NCBI GenBank assembly: GCA_963757115.1
Contig: CAVWQV010000006.1
Span: 806,001 to 870,000, forward strand
DNA: 64,000 nt
Direction of reading: 5' to 3'
Source of the DNA: CAVWQV01 sp963757115
GTDB lineage: Bacteria > Pseudomonadota > Alphaproteobacteria > Acetobacterales > Acetobacteraceae
In this document: positions 1-9,101 of the stretch, one piece after another
How positions within the stretch are numbered: position 1 is the stretch's first letter
Layout of the letters: each line of letters opens with the position of its first letter
Program-made: the position numbers and the translations under genes
The notes under the pieces: generated by a model
Databases searched by the model: none
Seen by the model: only the letters and a program-made list of their open reading frames with translations
What the model was told of the DNA's origin: nothing

Positions 1-2
1 TC

Positions 3-707
3 GCCAAATTCGGGCTCGATCCGCCGAACCTTCTGGTTAGCCTTGTCACGCGTCATGGCGAGACCCGCAGCATCGCGTTCGGTGAGCCAACTCCCGCCGA
101 CAATTCACAATTCGTGCATTTGCTTGGCCAGCCGACGATAACGCTGCTGTCGCGCTATGTGGGTGTCGAATGGCAGATGGCGCTGGACCTGGCCGAGCGC
201 GCCGCCCCCGCCGACAGCGCGACCAGCGACGCGCGACCGAAGCTGCTGTTCCTGCCGCTTTCGTTGGCCACCATTTCGGCAGTGGAAATCCTTCGAAACG
301 GCGAGCTGACCCGCTTCGAGCGCGACCCAGCCGGAGATTGGTTCCACCATCTCCCGGGCCACGTGCACACGCCGGGTGGCTTCATGCACACGGCCGATCC
401 GAAGCTTGCACCTTTGCTGGCGACGGAGTTCGCCGCCCTCGAAGGTGCGTCGGTTGAAGCGGTGGTTGCAAAACATCCCGATGAAGAAACGCTGTCCGCG
501 GATGGGCTGGCACACCCTTCCGCAATCATGATGTTGTACGCGCGTGACTCTTTTGGTGCGGTCGCGAGGGTAGAGTTCGGCAATCCGACCGCCGACGGGT
601 TCGGTCGCTACGCCAGGGTACGCGAGACCGACGTTTTAGTCAGCGTACCGCAGTTTGTCGCAGCGCATCTCGATCACCTGCTGCAGCTCGCGGGAGCACG
701 TTCGTGA
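3..707 (+). CDS. DUF4340-domain protein, 3' part (5' end outside window)
   Basis: The reading frame is open from the window edge to the stop at 705-707, so the start lies upstream. The visible 234 residues begin with a short LDPP segment and then a FGEP-TPAD segment, followed by a second similar half. This matches the DUF4340 pattern (GLDPP, a charged beta-rich stretch, then GEP or GNP). The copy around residue 190 reads FGNPTADG. DUF4340 proteins are often encoded beside GldG-like ABC transporter genes in gliding or export systems, but the upstream genes are not visible. The stop overlaps the next start by 4 nt, so the two genes are probably co-transcribed. Family assignment is from sequence pattern only. 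Confidence 0.6.
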   Translation, partial: AKFGLDPPNLLVSLVTRHGETRSIAFGEPTPADNSQFVHLLGQPTITLLSRYVGVEWQMALDLAERAAPADSATSDARPKLLFLPLSLATISAVEILRNGELTRFERDPAGDWFHHLPGHVHTPGGFMHTADPKLAPLLATEFAALEGASVEAVVAKHPDEETLSADGLAHPSAIMMLYARDSFGAVARVEFGNPTADGFGRYARVRETDVLVSVPQFVAAHLDHLLQLAGARS

Positions 708-1900
708 TACGATCCTGGCACTCCTCACCAGTGTCGGCCGCGCTCGCGGCTATCCTTCTAGTCTTGTTAGTCTGCGAGTGCCGCTCGTCGGCCGCCCATC
801 AGGTCAACCTCACGAGCGCACGAATCGTTCTCGGCCCCGACCGCACGGTGGATGTAGAAGTTGCGATGAAGGGCAGCGATGTCGATCGGGTCGCCAGCAC
901 CCACGTGTTTGATGCTCAATCCGGTCTGGTGCGCCCCGCCGCCCTCGCCGACGCCGCTGGCTCCGTGGCGGCATACGTGCGCGCCCGGGCGGTTGTATTG
1001 GGCGATGGTGACGCGCCCTGCCGAGCCGGCCCGACCAGCGTCTCCCCGGACCAGGATGGCGTTGCCGTGCGCACCCGCTGGGGCTGCGCGGGTGTAGAGG
1101 GCCGGCTCCGCTATCGCTCGACGGTGCTGCTTGATGTTGCGCCGGACGCCAAGGAGATCGTGCTGATCGGCGAGGGCCCGAACCCCGCTCAGAACCTCCT
1201 CGACATTGACCAAACCGAATTGGTACTGACCGAAGAAGGGCCTGGCCTCACGACGGTGGTCAGTCGCTACCTTGCTGCCGGCATGATGCACATTTTTACC
1301 GGCTACGACCATATCTGCTTCTTGATCGCGATCCTTCTCTGGGCTCGGCAGCTGTGGCCGGTGGTGAAGATTGTCACCGCCTTCACAGTAGCCCACTCCA
1401 TCACGCTGTCGCTTGCGGCGCTCGACATCCTGCGCGTGCCGAGCTCGATCACCGAGCCTGCGATTGCCGCCACCATCATCTATGTGGGAATCGAAAACTT
1501 TCTTTCTCGCGACGTGCGGCAGCGGTGGCGTGACACGTTCCTATTCGGTCTCGTGCATGGCTTCGGGTTCGCGAGCGCGCTGCAGGAGTTCGGCTTGCCG
1601 CGCGGAGCATTGGTCCCTGCGCTTGGCGCGTTCAACGTGGGCGTGGAGATCGGCCAGCTCGCTATCGTATCCATTGCCCTGCCGCTGTTGCTTGCGCTCG
1701 ATCAGATTTTCGCGGTGACGCGCGCCCGCCTCGCGGCTGGGCTCATGCGCAAGGTGGGTGCGATGACGCTCCATGGCAGGACGCTCGCGGTAGAACGCCC
1801 GGCGGCCGTGGTCTACTCGCTTTCGGCGGTCATCATTGCTTTCGGAACGTATTGGTTTCTAGGGCGAACGGTGCTGGATCTGCCCCCCCTCGGATCTTGA
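704..1900 (+). CDS. HupE/UreJ-family membrane protein
   Basis: This 398-residue protein begins with a signal-like hydrophobic stretch (about residues 10-30). A soluble extracytoplasmic domain follows to about residue 175, and then several membrane helices. The membrane part carries histidine motifs typical of HupE/UreJ_2 proteins, including HIFTGYDHI near residue 195, TVAHSITL near residue 228 and a later GLVHGFGFA. Family members are linked to nickel or cobalt uptake or to metal-enzyme maturation, but many HupE/UreJ_2 genes sit in unrelated contexts and the substrate here is unknown. GTG at 704 overlaps the upstream stop, which suggests translational coupling. The HupE relationship is confident; the transport role is inference. 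Confidence 0.8.
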   Translation: MIRSWHSSPVSAALAAILLVLLVCECRSSAAHQVNLTSARIVLGPDRTVDVEVAMKGSDVDRVASTHVFDAQSGLVRPAALADAAGSVAAYVRARAVVLGDGDAPCRAGPTSVSPDQDGVAVRTRWGCAGVEGRLRYRSTVLLDVAPDAKEIVLIGEGPNPAQNLLDIDQTELVLTEEGPGLTTVVSRYLAAGMMHIFTGYDHICFLIAILLWARQLWPVVKIVTAFTVAHSITLSLAALDILRVPSSITEPAIAATIIYVGIENFLSRDVRQRWRDTFLFGLVHGFGFASALQEFGLPRGALVPALGAFNVGVEIGQLAIVSIALPLLLALDQIFAVTRARLAAGLMRKVGAMTLHGRTLAVERPAAVVYSLSAVIIAFGTYWFLGRTVLDLPPLGS

Positions 1901-2245
1901 GGCCATCGCCGACCTGACCAACTCTGGGGAGTTCAGCACGGTGCCTATCATGGTCGATGCGCTCGGCCCGCATCGCCGCGTCCAGCTCCTAGTCGAACGC
2001 TCACGTGTGATGTCGAACACCTCAGCCGTGGTTCTCCCACCCGTCCGAGCCTCCAGCACGGTCGGGTCCATATTCCGGGCTCGGTCGGCGTTCGTGGCAG
2101 AGCGGGGGTCGCCGTGGAGATCGTCCCGGTTCATCGGCGTCAGCAAGCTGGCTCAGTGCCTCTCCGCCACGCTAGAACTCGCACTCGGGTCCGGCGATTT
2201 GTCAGAACAGATTGAGCGCACCGTGCGCCGGTGGAGCTGAGTTGG
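1901..2245. other. Intergenic stretch, no convincing gene
   Basis: This 345-base spacer lies between the convergent HupE-like and NTF2-like genes. An open frame on the plus strand starts with a HEAT-like peptide (EAIADLTNSGEF) but loses any family pattern after about 25 codons, so it may be a fragment of a repeat protein. I see no terminator with a T-tract. Confidence 0.3.
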
Positions 2246-2620
2246 TCAGCGCGTCACGTGCGCTGATATTGCGAGCCATCGTCCGCCGCGACGGGTCCAG
2301 ATATCCGTGTAGCGGCCCTGCCGGGTGCTCCCATCTGCCGTCTCATAGCTGGTCCGGGCGTGAATGACCGCGACATCGCTCACCACTAGGCGCACCTTCA
2401 CGTCTTCCGCAACGAGACCGCTGATCGTGACCGGACGCGCGGTTTGCTGCAAAAACTGGTTTCGATCGACAAGTGTTCCGTCCGGATTCGAGCACAGGAA
2501 ATCGTCGGCCAGGATCTCCTCGAAGCGGCGCACATCGCCCTGCTGTACTGCTTGCACGTAATCGCGGTTCAAGGCGAGCAGCTCATCCAGATCACTCGGC
2601 GCGGGCAAATCGGTCGCCAT
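2246..2620 (-). CDS. NTF2-like / SnoaL-like domain protein (DUF4440 type)
   Basis: This 124-residue protein has the typical cone-shaped NTF2 layout. An N-terminal helical part (LLALNRDYVQAVQQGD) is followed by FEEILADDF, a mid region ending in DVKVRLV, and a C-terminal sheet ending YTDIWTRRGGRWLAISAH. The W-x-R-R-x-G-R-W-x-A ending is typical of DUF4440/SnoaL_3 proteins. Members include isomerases, hydrolases and ligand-binding proteins, so no reaction can be assigned. There is no signal peptide. It stands alone, divergent from the FAD oxidase gene. A purine-rich run (GGAGG) lies just upstream of the ATG and supports this start. Confidence 0.8.
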   Translation of the reverse strand: MATDLPAPSDLDELLALNRDYVQAVQQGDVRRFEEILADDFLCSNPDGTLVDRNQFLQQTARPVTISGLVAEDVKVRLVVSDVAVIHARTSYETADGSTRQGRYTDIWTRRGGRWLAISAHVTR

Positions 2621-2886
2621 GGAGCACCTCCGGTCAATGACGCGACAACCATCATAGCGCGATTGCTATTGCCGGACGAGAGGACGAGTGGGTCGGCGAG
2701 CCCTGGAGGGCGCTCGAGCGACGTAACAGGGGTCGCCCCTACAACGAGGTGCCGCATTCCTCGACGCGATGGCCGATAATACTGTTTGGGCACTCGGCGC
2801 CGAAGGTGACGATCGCATGGCTTTGGGCGCATCTTCGCCTTCAACTTGCCACGCTGAGGCGGGCGCGGACGTGCTGGAGGGAAGCA

Positions 2887-4467
2887 ATGACAGAGCATAG
2901 GCTCAAGGTTTTCGGGTGGGGCCGCGAAAACGAGGAGATGACGCCGGACGAAGAGGCCTTCGCGCTTCGCACCTATCAGACACTGTTCGGAGTGAGCACG
3001 TTCGACACCGTCCAGGTTCCAACTCTGGACGCGGTGGCCCTGCGAAACCCGAGGCTTACCCCTCCTACGCCCCTGGCCGGCTTCTGCACCACCGCGCGCC
3101 GCGATCGCGCCGCGCACACTTTCGGCAAATCCTATCAGGACACGGTGCTCGGTCTCCTGAACGACTACACGAGCGCGCCTGATACAGTGGCCTATCCGCG
3201 CAACGAACAGGATATTGCCGACGTGCTCGACTGGGCCGCCGACGCAAGTGCGATCGTGGTTCCATTCGGCGCCGGCAGCTCGGTCGTCGGCGGTGTGACC
3301 GTGCGGCAGGCGCGCAACGTGGCGCTCGTGGCGCTCGATCTCAGTTGCATGGACAGGGTGCTGGAAGTGGACCTGACCTCACGCGCGGCGCGCATCCAGG
3401 CTGGCGTGTTTGGCCCGGCGCTGGAGGAACAGCTCAAGCCGCATGGACTTACTTTGCGGCATTTTCCGCAAAGCTTCGAGTTTTCCACTCTGGGCGGCTG
3501 GATTGCCACGCGGTCGGGCGGTCATTTTGCCTCCCTCTACACGCACATCGACGATTTCGTGGAGAGCCTGCGGGTCGTGACGCCCGCGGGCACACTACAG
3601 ACACGCCGCCTGCCTGGCTCAGGAGCCGGCCCAAGCCCGGATCGCCTTTTCATCGGCTCGGAGGGTGTTCTCGGCGTCATCACCGAAGCATGGATGCGCG
3701 TGCAGGGCCGACCGAAATTCCGTGCCAGCAGATCGCTCTGGTTTCCTGATTTCTATGCCGCCGCGCGGGCGGTGCGAGTGATCGGCCAGGCGGGGCTGTA
3801 TCCTGCGAACTGCCGGATCCTCGATCCGAATGAAGTGCGCAACACCGGCTCCGGCGACGGCCGGGCAGCGCTGATGGTACTGGCCTTTGAGTCTGCCGAT
3901 CATCCCGTGGATGCCTGGATGAAGCGGGCGCTGGAATGCTGCGCCGATCATGGTGGGACGGCGGAGGCGGCGGACGAGGCCGCCCTGCGCTGGCGCACCG
4001 CATTCGTCCGCATGCCGTATGCGCGTGAGCGCATGGTGCCGCGCGGCATCATCACTGACACATTCGAGACAGCGGTCACCTGGGACCGCTTCGAGGCGCT
4101 GCACGAAACAGTGGTCGAAGCGACCGAGTGCGCGATCCGCGACGTGACCGGCCAGCCCGGCCAGGTGACGTGCCGGTTCACGCATCTCTATCCAGACGGG
4201 CCGGCGCCTTACTTCACCTTCCACGCGCTGGGCCGCCACGGTGCATTGTTGGAACAGTGGCAGGCGATCAAGGCGGCGGCCAGCGATGCGCTGATCGCGG
4301 CGGGCGGCACGATCACGCACCACCACGCGGTGGGGCGCGAGCACCGGCGCTGGTATGACCGTGAGATCCCGCCGCTGTTCGCGGAGATGATGCGGGCCGC
4401 CAAGCACGCCCTCGACCCGCAAGGGATGCTCAATCCCGGGGTGCTCATCGATCCGCAATCCCGGTAG
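2887..4467 (+). CDS. FAD-binding oxidase, alkyldihydroxyacetonephosphate-synthase-like
   Basis: This protein has 526 residues from ATG 2887, which has a GGAGGG ribosome site 6 nt upstream; the frame is open further upstream but without a ribosome site. A PCMH-type FAD domain occupies about residues 100-290, with the phosphate-binding loop VPFGAGSSVVGG near 122. A C-terminal cap holds the histidine triplet HHHAVG near residues 477-482, which is characteristic of alkylglycerone-phosphate synthases. The protein ends with the family-typical LDPQGMLNPG. Known AGPS enzymes make ether lipid precursors. Bacterial homologues of this length are often annotated as FAD-linked oxidases of unknown substrate, so the superfamily call is strong and ether-lipid synthesis is unproven. 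Confidence 0.85.
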   Translation: MTEHRLKVFGWGRENEEMTPDEEAFALRTYQTLFGVSTFDTVQVPTLDAVALRNPRLTPPTPLAGFCTTARRDRAAHTFGKSYQDTVLGLLNDYTSAPDTVAYPRNEQDIADVLDWAADASAIVVPFGAGSSVVGGVTVRQARNVALVALDLSCMDRVLEVDLTSRAARIQAGVFGPALEEQLKPHGLTLRHFPQSFEFSTLGGWIATRSGGHFASLYTHIDDFVESLRVVTPAGTLQTRRLPGSGAGPSPDRLFIGSEGVLGVITEAWMRVQGRPKFRASRSLWFPDFYAAARAVRVIGQAGLYPANCRILDPNEVRNTGSGDGRAALMVLAFESADHPVDAWMKRALECCADHGGTAEAADEAALRWRTAFVRMPYARERMVPRGIITDTFETAVTWDRFEALHETVVEATECAIRDVTGQPGQVTCRFTHLYPDGPAPYFTFHALGRHGALLEQWQAIKAAASDALIAAGGTITHHHAVGREHRRWYDREIPPLFAEMMRAAKHALDPQGMLNPGVLIDPQSR

Positions 4468-4851
4468 GCTGCCGGGACCGCAGGACAGAGGGGGTCCGCA
4501 GGCCGGACGTTACCCCGGCGGCTATCCGCTCTGGCCAGCCGGCGCGCGCCGCCGGGCGATCGTTGGCGTAGCTCAGAGTGGCTTCACCAGAGGCGTGCGG
4601 CACGCTCTTCTCTGCGGACCAGATGTCTTTGTCGCAATGTCACGGGACGAAATCCAGGCGTCAGGGTTCAGTTCTGAATTCACGCAGCCGCGAGCTAGGC
4701 CCCCTTCTATCACTCAGAAGAGGTCCGAAAAGCCGGGATCCCTCACGTATGTTATGCGTCCGCACCGGGCTAGACCACAAACAACTGCACAACCTGCCTG
4801 CGTGACGCCGCCAATTGCGCTGTGTTCCCGTCCGTGATCTCGGAGCCTGTT
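4468..4851. other. Intergenic stretch, no gene seen
   Basis: This 384-base spacer lies between the FAD oxidase and the next methyltransferase. A short GGACC/GGTCC inverted repeat lies just after the oxidase stop (about 4476-4495) but has no T-tract. A stretch near 4568 resembles the D-arm of a tRNA by chance only. Confidence 0.3.
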
Positions 4852-5712
4852 ATGGAGAACGATCAACCCAGCAGGACGGCCGAGAACGCGGCCATAGTGC
4901 GCGCCATCCACCAACATCTGCCCGCTGGATCGAGGGTGCTGGACGACCCCATTGCGATACGTTTGGTCGATCCCGCAAGCGACGCCTATCGGACCCGAGT
5001 TCGGTTCCTGGCAAACCTGCCCCATTCGGTCCGGCCGAGGTGGACCCACTACATGCTGCGCAGTCGCTATGCCGAGGACTGCCTGGCGGAGTCGGTCCAG
5101 CAACGCGACTTGCGGCAGTACGTCATCCTGGGCGCCGGCCTGGATACGTTTGCATATCGCCAACCAGCCTGGGCGTCCCAGCTCTCCATTTTTGAGGTGG
5201 ACCACCCGGCAACGCAGAACTGGAAACACCGGCGGCTGGACGAGGCCAGCATAGACATACCTGGGAACGTTCGGTGGGTGCCAATTGATTTTGATGAGTT
5301 GTCGCTTGATGAGGGTCTGTTACGGGCGGCTTTTGACCAGCGAAGCCCGACCTTCTTCTCGATGCTGGGGGTGAGCCAGTATCTTACGCCGCAGGCGCTG
5401 GATGACACGTTGCGCTTCGTAGCGTCGATGCCCCGATCCAGCGAGATCGTCTTCAGCATCGCACCTCCGGAGGACCTTCTCCCTGCCGAGGACGCGGCGC
5501 ACATTGCGACCTTCACGAAGCACGTCGCGACCATTGGCGAGCCTTGGCTTACGCGTCCCCGTCCTGCCGAACTTGTGGCGAAGCTGAGAGACACGGGATT
5601 TTCCGTCGTTCACCACATGGCGCCCGAGGAAGCAAACGCCCGTTATTTCCTGAACCGGCGGGACGATTTGAAAGCTTCGGTCATCGAGCAGATGATCCGC
5701 GCTATCGTCTGA
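4852..5712 (+). CDS. SAM-dependent methyltransferase, leucine carboxyl methyltransferase-like (TIGR00027 type)
   Basis: This 286-residue protein starts at ATG 4852; an in-frame GTG 30 bases upstream is also possible but the family starts close to the chosen Met. The SAM-binding segment ILGAGLDTFAYR near residue 85 is the hallmark of the PPM/TIGR00027 family of class I methyltransferases. A following EVDHP supplies the acidic ribose-binding residues. Members methylate carboxyl or hydroxyl groups of mostly unidentified substrates, including polyketides. It is flanked by long spacers on both sides, so context gives no clue to substrate. Confidence 0.85.
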   Translation: MENDQPSRTAENAAIVRAIHQHLPAGSRVLDDPIAIRLVDPASDAYRTRVRFLANLPHSVRPRWTHYMLRSRYAEDCLAESVQQRDLRQYVILGAGLDTFAYRQPAWASQLSIFEVDHPATQNWKHRRLDEASIDIPGNVRWVPIDFDELSLDEGLLRAAFDQRSPTFFSMLGVSQYLTPQALDDTLRFVASMPRSSEIVFSIAPPEDLLPAEDAAHIATFTKHVATIGEPWLTRPRPAELVAKLRDTGFSVVHHMAPEEANARYFLNRRDDLKASVIEQMIRAIV

Positions 5713-6378
5713 AAGAGCAGCTGCAAACGGCACCGAGGCCGAAGCGGGCCGTTGGCCAGCCCGCGCTCGGCTCGATGCGATCGCCCGCGCCAATGCGTTG
5801 AGCATGGCCCGCAACCCAGGGACAACTCCGCTCTTACGACGGTCAAAGTCAGAGAGCGCTCGTAGAACAGTTCGCAACGGAGGATCGCCTCGAGCACTTG
5901 GATTTGCTGGCTGCTGACGAGTGGGGCGACCCCAGATTCAATCACGCTGGGTCCCGGTCCTCACTCGCACATGCGAACATTTGTAACCGTTGCCCTGCGC
6001 TGCTATTGGTCAGCATCAGACGGAGCATGATCGTGCGGCCGATTTGCACACGTGCCAATCCCAAAGTAGGGGAGCTAACAGCCCGATGGGAACTTGCACG
6101 CGACGGATCGAGGCCGGGCGCTCATAGGACAAGTGGATCAGCGAGGAACGGGTCGAGCCCCGCGCTTGTCCCGTCGTCGCCCATCGCGCGCCCGGCCGCC
6201 ATCGACGTCGCCGGGCTGATACCTCGCCAAGCTGCCGCTGACGTGCTTCGATCGGTGTCTCCCGACCTGCTTCAGGTCGGACGCCCTGATAGCGCGCGAC
6301 TACGGGCTCCAGCGCATCGCGCTATCCGGAGGATGTCGACTGACCCTGCAACAGGCGAAAGAGACGGAACCACCGGCA
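5713..6378. other. Gene-poor spacer with eroded sequence
   Basis: No frame in these 666 bases shows a recognisable family. Bases about 6160-6210 resemble about 7530-7575 on the other side of the following methyltransferase gene (see findings), which suggests debris of one repeated element. A long open plus-strand frame entering the next gene is a high-GC artefact. Confidence 0.35.
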
Positions 6379-7422
6379 ATGGAGATGAAGAGGGAGGCGA
6401 GCGCGGGCGAGGCGCTCTCGCCGGAGGGCATCATGCAGCTCGGCCTGGGCTTCTGGGCCTCGAAGACGCTCCTCAGCGCCGTCGAGCTGGGCGTCTTCAC
6501 CGAACTCGCCTCAGGGCCCATGACCCTCGGGGAGATCCAGGCCCGGCTCGGGCTGCACGACCGGGGCGCGCGCGACTTCCTCGACGCGCTCGTGGCGCTC
6601 CGCTTGCTCGACCGCCGCGATGGGAACGGCGGCGCCTACGCCAACACCCCCGCGGCCGACCTGTTCCTGGACCGCGCGAAGCCCTCCTATGTCGGCGGCC
6701 TGCTGGAGATGGCGAACCGTCGACTATACCCGTTCTGGGGCAGGTTGACGGAGGCGCTGCGCACCGGGCGTCCGCAGAACGAGGCGAAGGAGGGAAACGA
6801 TCTCTTCGCCGCCGTGTACTCCGATCCCGAGACGCTGCGCTCCTTCCTGGGCGCCATGACCGGGATCAGCCTCCCGGTCGGTCGGGCACTCGCCAGCGCC
6901 TTCCCCTGGCAGGATGTCCGCTCCGTCGCCGACGTGGGCTGCGCCCAGGGTGGCTGCATCGCCGAGATCGCGTCGGCCCACCCGCACCTGGAAGCGATCG
7001 GCTTCGATCTGCCCCCCGTCCGCCCGGTGTTCGAGGACTACGTTCGCGGCTGCGGCCTGGACGGCCGCGTCCGGTTCCGGAGCGGCGACTTCTTTGCGGA
7101 CCCGCTGCCAGCGGCGGACGTCATCGTCATGGGCCACATCCTGCACGACTGGGATCTCGCCCAGAAGAAGGCGCTTCTGCGCAAGGCTCATGACGCCCTG
7201 CCAGCGGGCGGCAGCCTGCTGGTGTATGAGGCGCTCATCGACGACGCGCGGCGGGAGCGGGCGTTCGGCTTGCTGATGAGTCTCAACATGCTGATCGGGA
7301 CGCCCGGCGGCTTCGACTACACGGGCGCCGACTGCACGGGCTGGATGCGGGAGGCGGGCTTCCGTGAGATCCGTGTGCAGCCCCTCTGGGGCCAGCACTT
7401 CCTCGTCGTCGGGACGAAGTAG
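6379..7422 (+). CDS. O-methyltransferase with dimerisation domain (methyltransferase_2 family)
   Basis: This 347-residue protein has the two-domain layout of small-molecule O-methyltransferases such as hydroxyneurosporene and polyketide methyltransferases. An N-terminal winged-helix dimerisation region (about residues 10-110) contains LGLGFWASKTL and LGLHDRGARDFLDALVAL. A Rossmann SAM domain carries VADVGCAQGG near residue 183, an acidic FDLPPV strand, GDFF, and the HILHDWD motif near residue 253, whose His/Asp pair is used for substrate deprotonation in the family. The usual glycine-rich loop DxGxGxG has Cys-Ala-Gln in the middle, an accepted variation. It lies isolated between two spacers sharing repeat-like debris, consistent with acquisition or rearrangement. 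The substrate is unknown. Confidence 0.88.
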   Translation: MEMKREASAGEALSPEGIMQLGLGFWASKTLLSAVELGVFTELASGPMTLGEIQARLGLHDRGARDFLDALVALRLLDRRDGNGGAYANTPAADLFLDRAKPSYVGGLLEMANRRLYPFWGRLTEALRTGRPQNEAKEGNDLFAAVYSDPETLRSFLGAMTGISLPVGRALASAFPWQDVRSVADVGCAQGGCIAEIASAHPHLEAIGFDLPPVRPVFEDYVRGCGLDGRVRFRSGDFFADPLPAADVIVMGHILHDWDLAQKKALLRKAHDALPAGGSLLVYEALIDDARRERAFGLLMSLNMLIGTPGGFDYTGADCTGWMREAGFREIRVQPLWGQHFLVVGTK

Positions 7423-7719
7423 GCGCACCTGACCTGTGGGCGGGTGCGCTCCGGGTCGCGGCCGCTACCGCATAAGAGCGGATATTTGCACGATCATACC
7501 AGGAGCGGGCTTGCCAGGAACGCCTAGCAGCGCTTGCCCCGTCGCTCATCGCGCGACCGACCGCCATCATCAGCGCGGCCGCGGCGTCGATCTTCTGCTC
7601 CGGCCTGGCTTTGGCGGTAGCCGCCAGGGCGTGCGTCGGGCGTTTTCACAAGACGGTTCCGCCTCGCGTTCAGGGCACCAACCAATTGGTCAAAGCGCTT
7701 TTGGGGCCCCTCCATTCGT
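7423..7719. other. Spacer with repeat-like debris
   Basis: There is no intact gene. Bases about 7530-7575 match about 6160-6210 imperfectly over roughly 45 bases, in the same orientation. No transposase motif can be recognised in either copy. Confidence 0.3.
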
Positions 7720-7936
7720 GATCTTGTCTCTCGCCTTGCACATCGCGCTCACCGGGATGAATGCCGACCTTTCCGGGCAGGGTTCGGTGATCGCGGCGCA
7801 GATGGCGGCGGAGGATGCCGGCGGCAGGCTTTCATTGGACCCTTGTCGGGACGATGACGATGCATCGAGATCTACGGGACCACCTCGTGGGCGCTGGTCA
7901 GGTTTACGCTTCGCGTTCCATCGCCGCGATCCATAA
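7720..7936 (+). pseudogene. Fragment of a branched-chain-amino-acid/urea-type ABC substrate-binding protein
   Basis: A short open stretch reads MNADLSGQGSVIAAQMAAED. This matches the start of periplasmic Leu/Ile/Val-type binding proteins (typically LNDMSG..GPGSV.AA.MAVEDFGG), but about six residues between the Ser-Gly and the Gln-Gly-Ser are missing. After about 40 codons the similarity ends. No start, signal peptide or remaining domain is present, so this is a remnant. It sits just downstream of the convergent amidohydrolase gene. The identification rests on one short motif. Confidence 0.4.
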
Positions 7937-7977
7937 GGGCAGCTGCTCCCCGCCACTTGGATGGATTCACAATCAGG

Positions 7978-8817
7978 TTAAGCCTTCCGCGGCGACCAAC
8001 CATACGCCTTCGCGCAGGCGCCGCCCATGAGCATGGTCCGCTCAGCGTCGCTCAGACGATCTGTGTTCAGAAACGGCACGACGGCCTGCTCGTAGTTGAC
8101 GACAGCGAACGCTCGGGTCCAGTCCGTGCCCCACAAGCAGCGGTCAAGACCCCAGGCATCGAACACGCGTGCGAGCGGATCCCAAATGTCCGGGTAAGGA
8201 TATGGCTCGCGGGACAGCGTGCAGGCGCCGCTGATCTTGATCACCGCGTTCGGGCGCTTGGCGAGTTCCAGCACCTTCGGAAGATCAGCCCAGGGCTGCG
8301 GGGGTGCAGGTGGCACGCGTGGCTGCAGGATGCCAAGATGGTCAACGACGAACCGGGTGTTAGGATGGCGGTCGATCAGCGTCGTGCCCGCCTCCAAGTT
8401 GCCCCAGATAAGAATGTTGACCGGGAAATCGACGCTAGCGGCCGCACGGCAAATCCGGTCAAGGCCCGGGTCGTTCGGGTCGCGTCCTGCTTCTTTCGGC
8501 AGCATGATGCGGATCGCGACAGCACCCGGCGCCCTCTTCCAGTCGGCGATGACATCGGCCACTGCCGGATCATCTGGATCGACCGGCTTGACAATAGCGA
8601 ACCGGTCCGGATGGGCCTGCTGCACGTCCACGGCATAGCTGGCGTCGTAGCGGTACAGGCCAAACGCCGAGACGAAGATTGCGCCGTCGACTCCGACCTT
8701 GTCCATCGCAGCCACCATTTCGTCGCCCGTGACGTGCGGAGGCCAGTTCGGCACACTATGCCAGGGTCGCTTTGCCGTGTTCGCCTCATACGCGTGGACC
8801 TGCGAATCAATGATCAT
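7978..8817 (-). CDS. Amidohydrolase family protein (TIM-barrel, PDC-hydrolase-like)
   Basis: This 279-residue protein belongs to amidohydrolase_2 (2-pyrone-4,6-dicarboxylate lactonase-like). It opens with MIIDSQVHAYE, in which the usual metal motif HxH is reduced to Q-x-H. A central strand VVDHLG near residue 160 supplies a metal-ligand His, and a late LWGTDW near residue 232 supplies the conserved Asp. Members hydrolyse lactones or act as decarboxylases in aromatic breakdown. Replacement of the first His is common in this subfamily and may mean a metal-independent or altered site. It is isolated; the aromatic cluster is 33 kb away. The exact substrate is unknown. Confidence 0.8.
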   Translation of the reverse strand: MIIDSQVHAYEANTAKRPWHSVPNWPPHVTGDEMVAAMDKVGVDGAIFVSAFGLYRYDASYAVDVQQAHPDRFAIVKPVDPDDPAVADVIADWKRAPGAVAIRIMLPKEAGRDPNDPGLDRICRAAASVDFPVNILIWGNLEAGTTLIDRHPNTRFVVDHLGILQPRVPPAPPQPWADLPKVLELAKRPNAVIKISGACTLSREPYPYPDIWDPLARVFDAWGLDRCLWGTDWTRAFAVVNYEQAVVPFLNTDRLSDAERTMLMGGACAKAYGWSPRKA

Positions 8818-9101
8818 TGTCGGGACGCTCCCCTGTTCAGGAGAGTTTGGCGATCACAGCACCTTCGTGTCCAGGACCCGAGCTTGGCGCATGCCGAGCC
8901 GCATGACCCCGTGTGGCAAATCGAGGCGTTTACCCTCGAAAGCATGTCTGTGGTTCGGTGGATTGATGGATGCTGGCTTTTCGGTATAGCCGGTGCGTGG
9001 ATCCGAACAAGCGAGTTGGGCGACAAGAGACCAGAGATGTAGATGAGCGAACCGACGGTGCGACAAACGGGCGCTGGTTAGCGTCTCTGCTCCGACCGCG
9101 C

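Noticed and set aside
1902..2240. Possible HEAT-repeat protein fragment
   Set aside because: Only about 25 residues fit; the rest has no repeat periodicity.
4563..4640. tRNA-like D-arm sequence (GTAGCTCAGAGTGG)
   Set aside because: No matching anticodon arm, T-arm (GGTTCGAATCC type) or acceptor stem follows within the right distance.
5898..7193. 431-codon plus-strand open frame
   Set aside because: It is Arg/Pro/Gly-rich, overlaps the methyltransferase gene in another frame and has no family pattern; a high-GC shadow.
7957..9042. 361-codon plus-strand open frame
   Set aside because: Lies antisense to the amidohydrolase gene, has no domain pattern and is explained by codon bias on the other strand.
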